A stretch of 16,304 nucleotides of DNA. Source: Candidatus Dadabacteria bacterium. Lineage in GTDB: Bacteria > Desulfobacterota_D > UBA1144 > Nemesobacterales > UBA2774. Below, piece after piece: positions 7,702 through 14,483 of the stretch; within the stretch, counting starts at the first letter, position 1, and every line of letters starts with the position of its first letter. Under the pieces are notes generated by a model that saw only the letters and a list, made by a program, of their open reading frames with translations, had not been told where the DNA came from and did not search any database. The DNA lies in the NCBI GenBank assembly GCA_020054175.1, contig JAGVLR010000215.1, forward strand, positions 1 to 16,304, read 5' to 3'. The position numbers and the translations under genes were made by a program.

Positions 7702-7742
7702 TTGATAAATGATTGACAGAGTGATGTCAATCGGTTTATCTG
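7702..7742. promoter_or_regulatory. Back-to-back interlocked divergent promoters inside an inverted repeat
   Basis: The arms GATAAAT-GATTGACA (7704-7718) and TGTCAATC-GG-TTTATC (7725-7740) form a dyad around a 6-bp centre, with GATTGACA/TGTCAATC and GATAAA/TTTATC exact. Each arm contains a perfect TTGACA. On the minus strand, TTGACA (7730-7725) is followed after 17 nt by TATCAA (7707-7702), fitting transcription of the hydrolase with a roughly 24-nt leader. On the plus strand, TTGACA (7713-7718) is followed after 18 nt by TATCTG (7737-7742), fitting the MFS gene. The two -35 elements overlap in opposite orientation, so RNA polymerase could probably occupy only one at a time. The dyad may also be a regulator operator. 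Confidence 0.65.
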
Positions 7743-7784
7743 CAGTTGCCGGGTCCATTTACCTTACGCCCGAAGGAGGCTGGA

Positions 7785-9296
7785 ATGACCGGTAAGCTCA
7801 TACTTACATTTATAGCAATGGGTATTGGGGTTATGGTGATAGCGGTCGACATCGCTGCCATAAACGTCGCCCTTCCATCCGTCGAAAAGGATTTCCAGAC
7901 AACTATAGGAACAGTCGAATGGGTTGTGAACGGATACGTCCTCGCATGGGCCGTTCTTATGGTTACGTGCGGCAGGCTCGCCGATATGTTCGGCCGAAGG
8001 AAGATTTTTTTCATCGGCCTCGTGGTATTCGGCGCGGCTTCCCTCATAGGAGCCCTGGCCCATGATTCGGGTGTGTTGATCGCGGCGCGGGTAGTTCAGG
8101 GCGCAGGGGCGGCGCTCCTATGGCCCGCGATATTAGGCATCGTATATTCCTCGGTGTCAGACGCGCAGAAGGGGCTTGCCGTAGGGCTCATACTTGGCGC
8201 GGCAGGCATCGGGAACGCTGCGGGGCCGCTTCTCGGCGGTTTCCTCACGGAGCTTTATTCCTGGCGTGCAGTGCTTTATTTCAATATCCCTTTCGCCTTC
8301 GTGGCTGGTCTCATCACATATTTTGTGGTGGATGAAAGGCGGTCCCAGGAAACCAGAGGACGGATAGATTACATCGGCATACTGACCGTTTCGCTGTCGC
8401 TCGTTTCGCTGCTTTATGCAGTGAATCAGTCTACGTCGTGGGGATGGACGTCGGGCAAGACGCTTGGGCTTCTCGTGCTCTTCGCGGTTTTTCTCGTGGT
8501 TTTTATCGTGCACGAGAGAAAGACGCCCGGCGCGCTGATCCCGGAGGACGTCATGAACAACAGGAAGTTCATGGTAACGGGGGCCATGATGCCCCTCGCC
8601 GTACCCGCGTTCTTTTCGATACTTCTCTTCGTGCCTCAGTATCTCGAAAAATTTCACGGATACTCCCCCGTCGATTCCGGGGCGGGGCTCGTCCCGATGC
8701 TTCTTTCGTTCGCTCTCACAGCGCCCGTGTCGGGAACTATCTATAACCGTCTCGGTCCCAGGTGGTCTATTTTCACGGGGATGGTGCTGCTCTCCGTCGG
8801 CACGGTGCTGATCCTCCTGTTCGGGTTTGGGAACTCTTATTCGGGCATGGTCCCGGGGCTTATCATATTCGGCATCGGCGTAGGTTTTTCTATTCCATCC
8901 ATTACGACCGCCGCGGTCGGCGCCGTCAACGAGGCAAGGGCGAGCCTCGCAGGTGGTATAATATATATGTTCGAGCTTGCGGGCGGGGCGCTGGGGCTTG
9001 CCGTAATAACCACTATTTTCACAGACGCCGTCAGGAAAGATATTTCGGTAAAGCTCTCGGAGCTCGGGTTTGGCCTCACGGGCCCACAGAAAGCCGATCT
9101 CCTCGATTTCATTCTCGGGAGCGGGAGCCGGGAGGCGCTCGTAAACGAGCTCGGGCCGGACAAGGTGAATACGGTTTTTCTTCATGTGAGGGAGTCGTTC
9201 GTCTCGGGACTTCAGGAGGGGCTCGGGTTTGCCACCGTGGTTCTCGTTGTGGGCGCGGTCCTCACTCTCATCTTTATCGAAGGGAAGAAGAGCTGA
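7785..9296 (+). CDS. MFS transporter, DHA2 (EmrB/QacA-like, 14-TM) family
   Basis: A 503-residue polytopic inner-membrane protein, the usual length for 14-helix DHA2 drug:H+ antiporters. TM1 carries Asp22 in the AVDIAAINVALP context typical of the subfamily. The motif-A loop GRLADMFGRRK is at 63-73. The motif-C-like stretch GAAGIGNAAGPLLGG (138-152) in TM5 is the antiporter signature, followed by WRAVLYFNIPF. Such proteins export drugs, bile salts, dyes or metabolites using the proton gradient. No MFP adaptor (EmrA) or TolC gene is adjacent, so it probably acts as a stand-alone pump. The start at ATG 7785 is fixed by AAGGAGG (7773-7779) 5 nt upstream; an upstream in-frame TTG at 7746 is rejected for lack of support. 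It is divergent from the dienelactone hydrolase and shares its promoter region, so the two may be co-regulated. Confidence 0.93.
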   Translation: MTGKLILTFIAMGIGVMVIAVDIAAINVALPSVEKDFQTTIGTVEWVVNGYVLAWAVLMVTCGRLADMFGRRKIFFIGLVVFGAASLIGALAHDSGVLIAARVVQGAGAALLWPAILGIVYSSVSDAQKGLAVGLILGAAGIGNAAGPLLGGFLTELYSWRAVLYFNIPFAFVAGLITYFVVDERRSQETRGRIDYIGILTVSLSLVSLLYAVNQSTSWGWTSGKTLGLLVLFAVFLVVFIVHERKTPGALIPEDVMNNRKFMVTGAMMPLAVPAFFSILLFVPQYLEKFHGYSPVDSGAGLVPMLLSFALTAPVSGTIYNRLGPRWSIFTGMVLLSVGTVLILLFGFGNSYSGMVPGLIIFGIGVGFSIPSITTAAVGAVNEARASLAGGIIYMFELAGGALGLAVITTIFTDAVRKDISVKLSELGFGLTGPQKADLLDFILGSGSREALVNELGPDKVNTVFLHVRESFVSGLQEGLGFATVVLVVGAVLTLIFIEGKKS

Positions 9297-9395
9297 CGCC
9301 TCCGGGCGCTGGAATCGCTCGTGAAACAGACAAAAAATGATTGAGTACCGGCTTCTTCTGAGTTAAACTTAATAATCTGATTTATATGCTGGTTT

Positions 9396-9429
9396 CCTTC
9401 GTCCGCTCCTGTTTCCGGCGGAATGAAGG
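9396..9429 (+). other. Imperfect stem-loop in the leader of the AsmA-family gene
   Basis: CCTTC (9396-9400) plus TCCGC (9402-9406) can pair with GCGGA (9418-9422) plus GAAGG (9425-9429). That gives a 10-bp stem with a 1x2 internal loop and an 11-nt terminal loop. It ends 16 nt before the TTG start at 9446. No U-run follows, so it is not a classical terminator. It could affect translation or mRNA stability, or partly end transcription from the MFS gene. The rest of the 149-bp gap is AT-rich around 9361-9390 with weak promoter-like matches (TTGAGT 9341-9346, TAAACT 9364-9369). Confidence 0.4.
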
Positions 9430-9445
9430 CGGGCGGGGTCATTAA

Positions 9446-12400
9446 TTGAGAACCTTTAAGAGAGCTTCCGTCTGGGTGATGTCGAGCTTCGCGGTAATGG
9501 CGGTAATTGTGTCTCTATCGCTGCTTCTGGCTCAAAAGTACATCAGCCGGGAGTACGTAAAGAAAGAGATACTCGATTACCTCTCGGCGAGGATCGGGGG
9601 AACATTCGAGTTCGAGGCCATGGATTTCCAGTTCTTTCACAGGCCCCGCGTCGCAATCAGGGGCGGCAGCTTCTCGATACCCGGGGAGGCGGAGGGCACT
9701 TTCGACACCCTGATTGTATACCCCAAGGTTCTGCCCCTGCTTACCGGTCACGTGGACATATCGTACATAGAAATCGAAAAGCCCGTTATAAGGCTGACCA
9801 TTCCGAAAGAAACGGAACCGGAAACCGTGGAGGAAAAGCGGAACACCATTGCCCTTATTAAAGATTATATTTCCTCGGCGCTGGGATATTTCAACGAGGG
9901 CGACAGGGGGATGGAGGCCGTGATAAAGAACGGGAGACTCGTTCTCGTCCAGACCGGATACGAAGACATGGCTTTCGACGGTCTTAACGTCAGCGCCGGG
10001 CTACCCGACGACAGGCTGGAAATAAGGGTTACCGGGCGCGGGAGCCTCTGGAACAGGCTGTCACTGAGCGCTTCGGCGAGCACGTCGGCCAAAGATATCA
10101 ACGGCAACCTGACGCTGGAGGGATTCAGACCTCATCTCCTTTCGCGATATTTCCCCGAGGCCTTACAGATAATAAAGGATTCGAATGTCAACCTGGCCGT
10201 CGACTTCTCTATCGAAAAGCTCGACTCGCTCCGTCTTAAGGTAAATGCCTCGATACCGGGGCTCACGCTTACCAGAAACGAAGAAGATTTCACTGCGCGC
10301 CTGAAGAGTCTTAATGCCGAGGCTCGGTTTGCGGACGGGAAATCGTCGGTCGTCCTGAACCGCATGGAGCTTACAAATCCGCCGGCGGTTATCGCGGGTT
10401 CGTACGAGATGGAAAAATCTTCCGCTTCGGGGAAGCTCCATCTCGAAGGCGAGAACATTGACGCGGGAGCCGCCAGGGAGGCGACTCTTATCGCGGCCGG
10501 CGGAAACGACATCGTCGATAAGATATTCGAGGTAGTAAGGGGCGGGACCGTGCCGAAGGTTACGCTCGAAGTGGCCGGACCGACATTCAGGGAGTTCTGG
10601 AGAAAAGGGAATTTCACGCTTAAAGGCAATATGGTAAACGGCATGATACATATTCCTGTGATCGAGTACGACATCGAGGACGCAAGCGGTGACGCCTTGA
10701 TCGGCGACGATATGCTTAATGGGACGAACCTCAGCGGAAGGTTCGGAAGCTCCATAGGATACGACGGTACGCTGGTTTTAGGCTTCGACGGAGACGACGC
10801 GCCGCTTAACCTCGACATAGCCGTCGACGCCGAGCCGTCTCAAATACCGCCCGTGATCAGCCGGTTCGTCGACGACGAGACTGTAAAACACGAGCTTTCG
10901 CTCCTTTCGAACATAAAGGGAAAGGTGACGGGCAGGCTCAAGCTCGGGGAGAAGAAAAATGACCTCGAGCCCGTGATAGATGCTACGGGGATCGACTTCA
11001 CGGCGAATTACGGCCGGTTCCCTTACCCGCTTCATGTAAAGGGCGGCACATATTCGTTTGCGGAAAAGGTTATGACGCTGAAAGGCATCTCCGTATCCGG
11101 CGGGAACAGCTCGCTCTCGGATGTGTCGGGCGTTATCGAGCTCGAAGACAAGGACCGCCTCGACATAAAGATCGGGGCCGCTTCAATTGATCTCGGGCAG
11201 ATTTATTCATGGCTCGGGGAGTTCGAGGGATTCGGACCCCACCTTAAAAACGTCGGCAGCGTCACTGGTATGGCCGATTTCCCGTCCGTATCTATAAAGG
11301 GGCCTATTTCGATCGTTAAAAATTGGACCATTACAGCCGAGGGCAGGGTGACAGGGGTTAACATAGACCTCTCGGGGACGCGCGACAGGCTTACTATCGC
11401 CGGCGCCGATATCACATCTTCCGGCGGGAGGATAGAGCTTTCGAACGCAGTCCTCTCGCACGGCGAAACTTCCGTCAATCTCGACATGGTGCTCAGCGAT
11501 TACTTCGCCAGGCTCTTCTCTCTCAAGATGGATTTCAACGGGACCGTCGACCCGTCGGGCATGACCATATTAACGAATTACGTGCCTCTTCCCGAGGAGC
11601 TGGTCTTTTCGGGACCGCTTTCGGTCGGGGATTCGAGCCTCGAGCTGAAGGGCGGAGGAGGAAAGAAACCCGGTCAGAACGGGAAACCCTGGAGTGGACA
11701 GGCTTCGGACGGCGGACCTGAGTGGGACGTCGACGTGAACGTTCATGCGGATGCGCTCGAATGGAGGGAAACCGAACCGGCATCTGAAGAGCCGGCCAAC
11801 GCCGCTCATACGGAAGGGGAGGAGTGGAAGTCTCCCGTAAGCGGAAACGTTAAAATAGAATCGGCGAGCTTTAAGTTCAAGAAGCTCAATTGGGATTCCG
11901 TTCATGCAATGGTCTCGTTCATGGAAAACGGGGTCGATATAGATGTGAGCAAGGCGGACCTCTGCGGCATTTCGACGCCGGGGGTTGTGAACGTCGTCCC
12001 GCCGGGCGTGAAGTTCGAATTCAGGCCGAATACGAACGACGAAAGCCTGGAAGTCGTCATAAAATGCCTTCTCGACAAGGCGGGCATTATTACAGGCGAT
12101 CTCAATTTGAATGCCGTCCTCACGTCGAACGGCGGCGAAGGGAACATATTCAATATGCTTCACGGCAACATCGAATTAAGCTCGACGGACGGCTGGGTGG
12201 AAAAGTACGGAAGCCTTGCGAGGTTCTTCGCCATGCTCAACTTCGGCGACCTGTTCAGGGGAAGGGGGCCAGATTTCGGTAAGGAGGGCTTCAGGTACGA
12301 CAAGCTCACAGCCAGGGCGGACGTGGGCGAGGGCAAGGTGAACATAACGGAGGCCGTTATGGAAGGGCCGTCGATGAAGGTGGTGGCGGAGGGGTTCATC

Positions 12401-12754
12401 GACCTCGTTAATAACAAGATCGACATCGAGTTCGTAGTCATACCGGTTATGGCGGTGGATTCGGTGATAGAGAAGATACCGCTCATAAATTTCCTGCTCG
12501 GGGGCAGCGCCGTTTCGATTCCGATAAAGGTAACCGGAGACCTGTCGAATCCCACTGTATCCCCGATGTCGCCGTCGGCGATCAGGTTCGGGCTTCTCGG
12601 GCTCGTTAAGCAAACACTGAATATACCGGCTACGATTCTAAAGCCTATGAACAAGGCGGAAAAAGGACACGAAGATTCGAGCGGCACACCGCCGCCGCCG
12701 ACTCCTCCCGCCAATGGCGCGAGCGAAGCCATGCCTGGCCTTCCTAATAAATAG
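9446..12754 (+). CDS. AsmA-family envelope protein (AsmA/TamB/YhdP-like), 1102 aa
   Basis: This very long protein has one N-terminal membrane anchor (about residues 8-29, preceded by MRTFKRA basic residues), leaving the bulk in the periplasm. It has the AsmA architecture: an N-terminal part with FEFEAMDFQFFHRPRVAIRG, many repeating beta-strand segments, and an AsmA_2-like C-terminal region (about 890-1070) with DGWVEKYGSLARFFAMLN and GFIDLVNNKIDIEFVVIP. Members such as YhdP, TamB and YdbH form beta-groove bridges carrying phospholipids to the outer membrane; that role is known for E. coli relatives and inferred here. Residues about 734-796 are a Gly/Lys/Glu-rich low-complexity insertion, and the C-terminus is a Pro-rich tail. 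The start is TTG at 9446, chosen because it keeps the positively charged N-region; ATG at 9479 would cut into the anchor. The ribosome-binding site is weak (GGCGGGG about 9431-9437). Probably monocistronic. Confidence 0.88.
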   Translation: MRTFKRASVWVMSSFAVMAVIVSLSLLLAQKYISREYVKKEILDYLSARIGGTFEFEAMDFQFFHRPRVAIRGGSFSIPGEAEGTFDTLIVYPKVLPLLTGHVDISYIEIEKPVIRLTIPKETEPETVEEKRNTIALIKDYISSALGYFNEGDRGMEAVIKNGRLVLVQTGYEDMAFDGLNVSAGLPDDRLEIRVTGRGSLWNRLSLSASASTSAKDINGNLTLEGFRPHLLSRYFPEALQIIKDSNVNLAVDFSIEKLDSLRLKVNASIPGLTLTRNEEDFTARLKSLNAEARFADGKSSVVLNRMELTNPPAVIAGSYEMEKSSASGKLHLEGENIDAGAAREATLIAAGGNDIVDKIFEVVRGGTVPKVTLEVAGPTFREFWRKGNFTLKGNMVNGMIHIPVIEYDIEDASGDALIGDDMLNGTNLSGRFGSSIGYDGTLVLGFDGDDAPLNLDIAVDAEPSQIPPVISRFVDDETVKHELSLLSNIKGKVTGRLKLGEKKNDLEPVIDATGIDFTANYGRFPYPLHVKGGTYSFAEKVMTLKGISVSGGNSSLSDVSGVIELEDKDRLDIKIGAASIDLGQIYSWLGEFEGFGPHLKNVGSVTGMADFPSVSIKGPISIVKNWTITAEGRVTGVNIDLSGTRDRLTIAGADITSSGGRIELSNAVLSHGETSVNLDMVLSDYFARLFSLKMDFNGTVDPSGMTILTNYVPLPEELVFSGPLSVGDSSLELKGGGGKKPGQNGKPWSGQASDGGPEWDVDVNVHADALEWRETEPASEEPANAAHTEGEEWKSPVSGNVKIESASFKFKKLNWDSVHAMVSFMENGVDIDVSKADLCGISTPGVVNVVPPGVKFEFRPNTNDESLEVVIKCLLDKAGIITGDLNLNAVLTSNGGEGNIFNMLHGNIELSSTDGWVEKYGSLARFFAMLNFGDLFRGRGPDFGKEGFRYDKLTARADVGEGKVNITEAVMEGPSMKVVAEGFIDLVNNKIDIEFVVIPVMAVDSVIEKIPLINFLLGGSAVSIPIKVTGDLSNPTVSPMSPSAIRFGLLGLVKQTLNIPATILKPMNKAEKGHEDSSGTPPPPTPPANGASEAMPGLPNK

Positions 12755-12784
12755 GCCGCGGCTTTCAGTAGAACACCTCCCGAA

Positions 12785-13207
12785 TTACCTGCTCTTCAGT
12801 ATGTCCCTTATTTCCGTCAGAAGCTTTTCTTCGTTGGGCGGCTCTACCGGGGCCGGGGGAGGCGTTTCTCTTTTCAGACGGTTTATGTTCTTCACGAGAA
12901 TGAACACAGCGAAGGCCACTATCAGGAAGCTGATGACGGTGTTCAGGAACGTCCCGTAATTTATCGATACTGCGCCTGCCGTCCTGGCGTCCACGAGGGC
13001 AGCATAGGGGCCGGGCGGCGTCCCTTCCTTAAGCACGAAGAAGAGGTTCGAGAAGTCGACGTTCCCCAGCATAAGGCCTATCGGAGGCATTATGACGTCG
13101 TTTACAAGGGACTGCACTATCGTGCCGAAAGCGGCGCCGATGATGATACCGACGGCCATATCGACGACGTTACCTTTTATTGCGAATTCCCTGAATTCTT
13201 TAAGCAT
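12785..13207 (-). CDS. mscL: Large-conductance mechanosensitive channel MscL
   Basis: A 140-residue protein of normal MscL length. It begins MLKEFREFAIKGNVVDMAVG, the amphipathic N-terminal helix and start of TM1, followed by the pore-lining small-residue helix IIIGAAFGTIVQSLVND and IMPPIG. TM2 is about residues 82-104 (TFLNTVISFLIVAFAVFILV), followed by the charged KNINRLKRE segment, a Pro-rich linker and the C-terminal EEKLLTEIRDIL bundle helix. It forms a homopentameric tension-gated pore in the inner membrane that releases solutes on hypo-osmotic shock. The start is backed by AAGGAGG (13214-13220 on the complement), 6 nt upstream. It is convergent with the AsmA gene, whose stop is 30 bp away, and divergent from the Rdx-family gene. 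No distinct terminator hairpin is seen in the 30-bp gap. Confidence 0.98.
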   Translation of the reverse strand: MLKEFREFAIKGNVVDMAVGIIIGAAFGTIVQSLVNDVIMPPIGLMLGNVDFSNLFFVLKEGTPPGPYAALVDARTAGAVSINYGTFLNTVISFLIVAFAVFILVKNINRLKRETPPPAPVEPPNEEKLLTEIRDILKSR

Positions 13208-13236
13208 CGTTGGCCTCCTTAAGGATGGATACTGCT

Positions 13237-13266
13237 AATTTATCACACATTGCCCGCCGATAGCAA
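13237..13266 (-). promoter_or_regulatory. Weak candidate promoter for mscL
   Basis: On the minus strand TTGCTA (13266-13261) is followed after 18 nt by TAAATT (13242-13237). Both are partial matches to sigma70 boxes. The start point would be near 13230, leaving a leader of about 23 nt that contains the strong AAGGAGG. The 125-bp gap between the divergent genes shows no obvious shared operator. Confidence 0.3.
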
Positions 13267-13332
13267 CAATGCTCCGTTCGCATGTGGACTGCCGCTGCGG
13301 CGGCTGATAAACTACCCTTTCGGACTATTTTA

Positions 13333-13620
13333 ATGACGGAGACGAAAAGTCAAAACAGGGTCGAGATAAAGTACTGCCGGCAGTGCCGGTGGCTGCTCCG
13401 CGCATCGTGGATGGCGCAGGAGCTTTTGACGACGTTCAGCGAGGAGCTGGGCGAGGTTGCGCTCGTTCCCGGAACGGGCGGTGTGTTCGAGGTAAGGGTT
13501 TCGGACGAGCTGGTATGGTCGAGGAAGGAGAGGGGGCGCTTTCCCGATATAAAGGAGCTTAAGCAGCTCGTCAGGGACCGCGTCGCCCCCGATATGGACC
13601 TCGGACATTCCGACTCCTGA
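13333..13620 (+). CDS. SelT/SelW/SelH (Rdx, PF10262) family protein, Cys form
   Basis: A 95-residue thioredoxin-like protein with the redox motif CRQC (Cys15-Cys18) after the first beta strand (VEIKYC). This is followed by the family-typical RWLLRASWMAQELL helix, a GTGGVFEV strand and a KQLVRDRVAPDMDLGH C-terminus. In selenoprotein W relatives the second position is often selenocysteine; here both are Cys and no in-frame TGA is needed. Bacterial members are small, of unknown physiological role, thought to act in thiol redox chemistry. I prefer ATG 13333 because homologues I recall start shortly before the strand leading to CxxC. The frame extends to an ATG at 13282, but that N-terminus (alanine-rich) looks unlike the family. 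No Shine-Dalgarno is visible at either start. The gene stands between divergent mscL and aat. Confidence 0.85.
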   Translation: MTETKSQNRVEIKYCRQCRWLLRASWMAQELLTTFSEELGEVALVPGTGGVFEVRVSDELVWSRKERGRFPDIKELKQLVRDRVAPDMDLGHSDS

Positions 13621-13621
13621 A

Positions 13622-13649
13622 CGGAGGGCCTGCTCCGGTCCGGGTTTTT
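13622..13649 (+). terminator. Weak rho-independent terminator candidate after the Rdx-family gene
   Basis: CGGAG (13622-13626) can pair with CTCCG (13633-13637) across a 6-nt loop, and a run of five T follows at 13645-13649. The stem is short and the T-run is separated from it by 7 nt, so this is tentative. A separate promoter-like -10 for aat lies downstream. Confidence 0.3.
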
Positions 13650-13679
13650 GCATCTTCGTCTTACCGAATCCCGGTTTAG

Positions 13680-13685
13680 TATAAT
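13680..13685 (+). promoter_or_regulatory. Consensus -10 box (TATAAT) close to the aat start
   Basis: TATAAT at 13680-13685 lies 9 nt before the aat ATG (13695). A start 6-8 nt downstream of the -10 would fall at 13691-13693, almost on the initiation codon. The -35 region (about 13657-13662) does not match the consensus. Confidence 0.45.
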
Positions 13686-13694
13686 ATTCGCCTT

Positions 13695-14387
13695 ATGCCT
13701 GTTTATCTTCTGGACAGCTCGCTTTTATTTCCGCATCCGAACCTGGCCGAGGAGGACGGCCTTCTCGCAATAGGGGGCGACCTTTCGAAGGAGCGTCTCC
13801 TCCTCGCCTACGGGAGCGGCATATTCCCGTGGTACTCGGAAGGCTACCCCATAATGTGGTTCTCTCCCGATCCGCGCCTCGTGATCGAGCTCGGCAGCGT
13901 GCACCTGTCGAAGAGGCTCATGAAAACTATAAGGTCGGGCGCGTTCGAGGTGAGGTTCGATACGGCGTTCGAGGAGGTCATGCGGCTCTGCGCCGTCACG
14001 GATCGAAAGGGGCAGGCAGGGACGTGGATAACGGGCGACATGCTCCGGGCATACGCCGACCTTCACCGTGACGGCTACGCGCATTCGGTTGAAACCTACA
14101 GGGACGGCGAGCTTGTAGGCGGGCTCTACGGCCTTTCCCTGGGAGGAGTATTTTTCGGGGAGTCGATGTTTCATAAGGAGAGGGATGCGTCGAAGGTGGC
14201 GCTGTATTACCTTGAGAGATTTCTCGCCGCGAACGATTTCGATTTCATAGATTCGCAGGTTCCGAACAGCCACATGAGGAGCCTCGGCGGAAAGGAGATT
14301 TCGAGGGACGAGTTTTTGTCGCGGCTGGCGAAGTCCCTCGAAAAGAAGACGCTCCTCGGCCGCTGGCGGTATGGACCGGAGCCGTAA
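13695..14387 (+). CDS. aat: Leucyl/phenylalanyl-tRNA--protein transferase
   Basis: This 230-residue protein has normal Aat length. The enzyme moves Leu or Phe from aminoacyl-tRNA to the N-terminal Arg or Lys of proteins, marking them for ClpAP degradation (N-end rule). Family landmarks are FPHPNLAEEDGLLAIGGDLS near the N-terminus, GIFPWYSEGYPIMWFSPDPR (about 42-61), TWIT followed by an M-x-AYxxLHxxGYAHSVE helix, GGLYGLSLGGVFFGESMF, and the C-terminal half with DFDFIDSQVPNSHMRSLGG. The motif SMFHKERDASKVAL is characteristic of the GNAT-like catalytic domain. No Shine-Dalgarno precedes the ATG, while a TATAAT lies 9 nt upstream, so the mRNA may be leaderless. The stop codon lies inside the first copy of a 19-bp direct repeat. 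Confidence 0.97.
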   Translation: MPVYLLDSSLLFPHPNLAEEDGLLAIGGDLSKERLLLAYGSGIFPWYSEGYPIMWFSPDPRLVIELGSVHLSKRLMKTIRSGAFEVRFDTAFEEVMRLCAVTDRKGQAGTWITGDMLRAYADLHRDGYAHSVETYRDGELVGGLYGLSLGGVFFGESMFHKERDASKVALYYLERFLAANDFDFIDSQVPNSHMRSLGGKEISRDEFLSRLAKSLEKKTLLGRWRYGPEP

Positions 14388-14420
14388 AAGTTGAATTCCC
14401 AAGCCGTTAAAGTTGAATTC
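14380..14420. repeat. 19-bp direct duplication (one mismatch) across the aat stop codon
   Basis: AGCCGTAAAAGTTGAATTC (14380-14398) is repeated as AGCCGTTAAAGTTGAATTC (14402-14420), with a period of 22 bp and one substitution. The first copy contains the last codons and TAA stop of aat. The second ends 4 bp before the -35 box of the next gene. It reads as a recent tandem duplication; each copy also contains a TTGAAT that could mimic a -35. Confidence 0.85.
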
Positions 14421-14424
14421 GTTG

Positions 14425-14454
14425 TTGTCACGGCGCGGCGGGAGGGGTTATATT
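14425..14454 (+). promoter_or_regulatory. Sigma70-like promoter for the SGNH/GDSL hydrolase
   Basis: TTGTCA (14425-14430), an 18-nt spacer and TATATT (14449-14454) form a good promoter. Transcription would begin near 14461, giving a roughly 23-nt leader that contains the GGAGG at 14472-14476. This indicates that the hydrolase is transcribed separately from aat. Confidence 0.6.
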
Positions 14455-14483
14455 TTGGGAAATTCGTAAACGGAGGATTGTTC

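Noticed and set aside
7672..7758. N-terminal extension of the DLH-family gene to an upstream ATG at 7758
   Set aside because: It would cover the divergent promoter region and precede a clear signal peptide that has its own strong GGAGGT at the proper distance.
7746..7784. TTG start for the MFS transporter
   Set aside because: ATG 7785 has a perfect AAGGAGG 5 nt upstream and gives the normal N-terminus of the family.
8157..9185. 342-codon open frame on the minus strand opposite the MFS gene
   Set aside because: It is fully antisense to a well-supported transporter and its translation is rich in Arg/Glu/His without any family motif, as expected for a shadow of a GC-rich gene.
10132..10818. 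228-codon minus-strand frame inside the AsmA gene
   Set aside because: Serine/proline-rich shadow of the beta-strand-rich forward protein; no ribosome-binding site or recognisable domain.
12755..12784. Terminator hairpin between AsmA and mscL genes
   Set aside because: Only the short GGCCGCGGC self-complementary run is present with no usable loop or U-run.
13333..13620. Possible selenoprotein (SelW relative) needing an in-frame TGA and SECIS
   Set aside because: The redox motif is CRQC with two cysteines; no internal TGA exists in the frame.
14391..14483. Longer N-terminus for the GDSL hydrolase from TTG 14391
   Set aside because: It would overlap the direct repeat and the promoter, and ATG 14484 has an ideal GGAGG and puts the GDS motif at the normal position.
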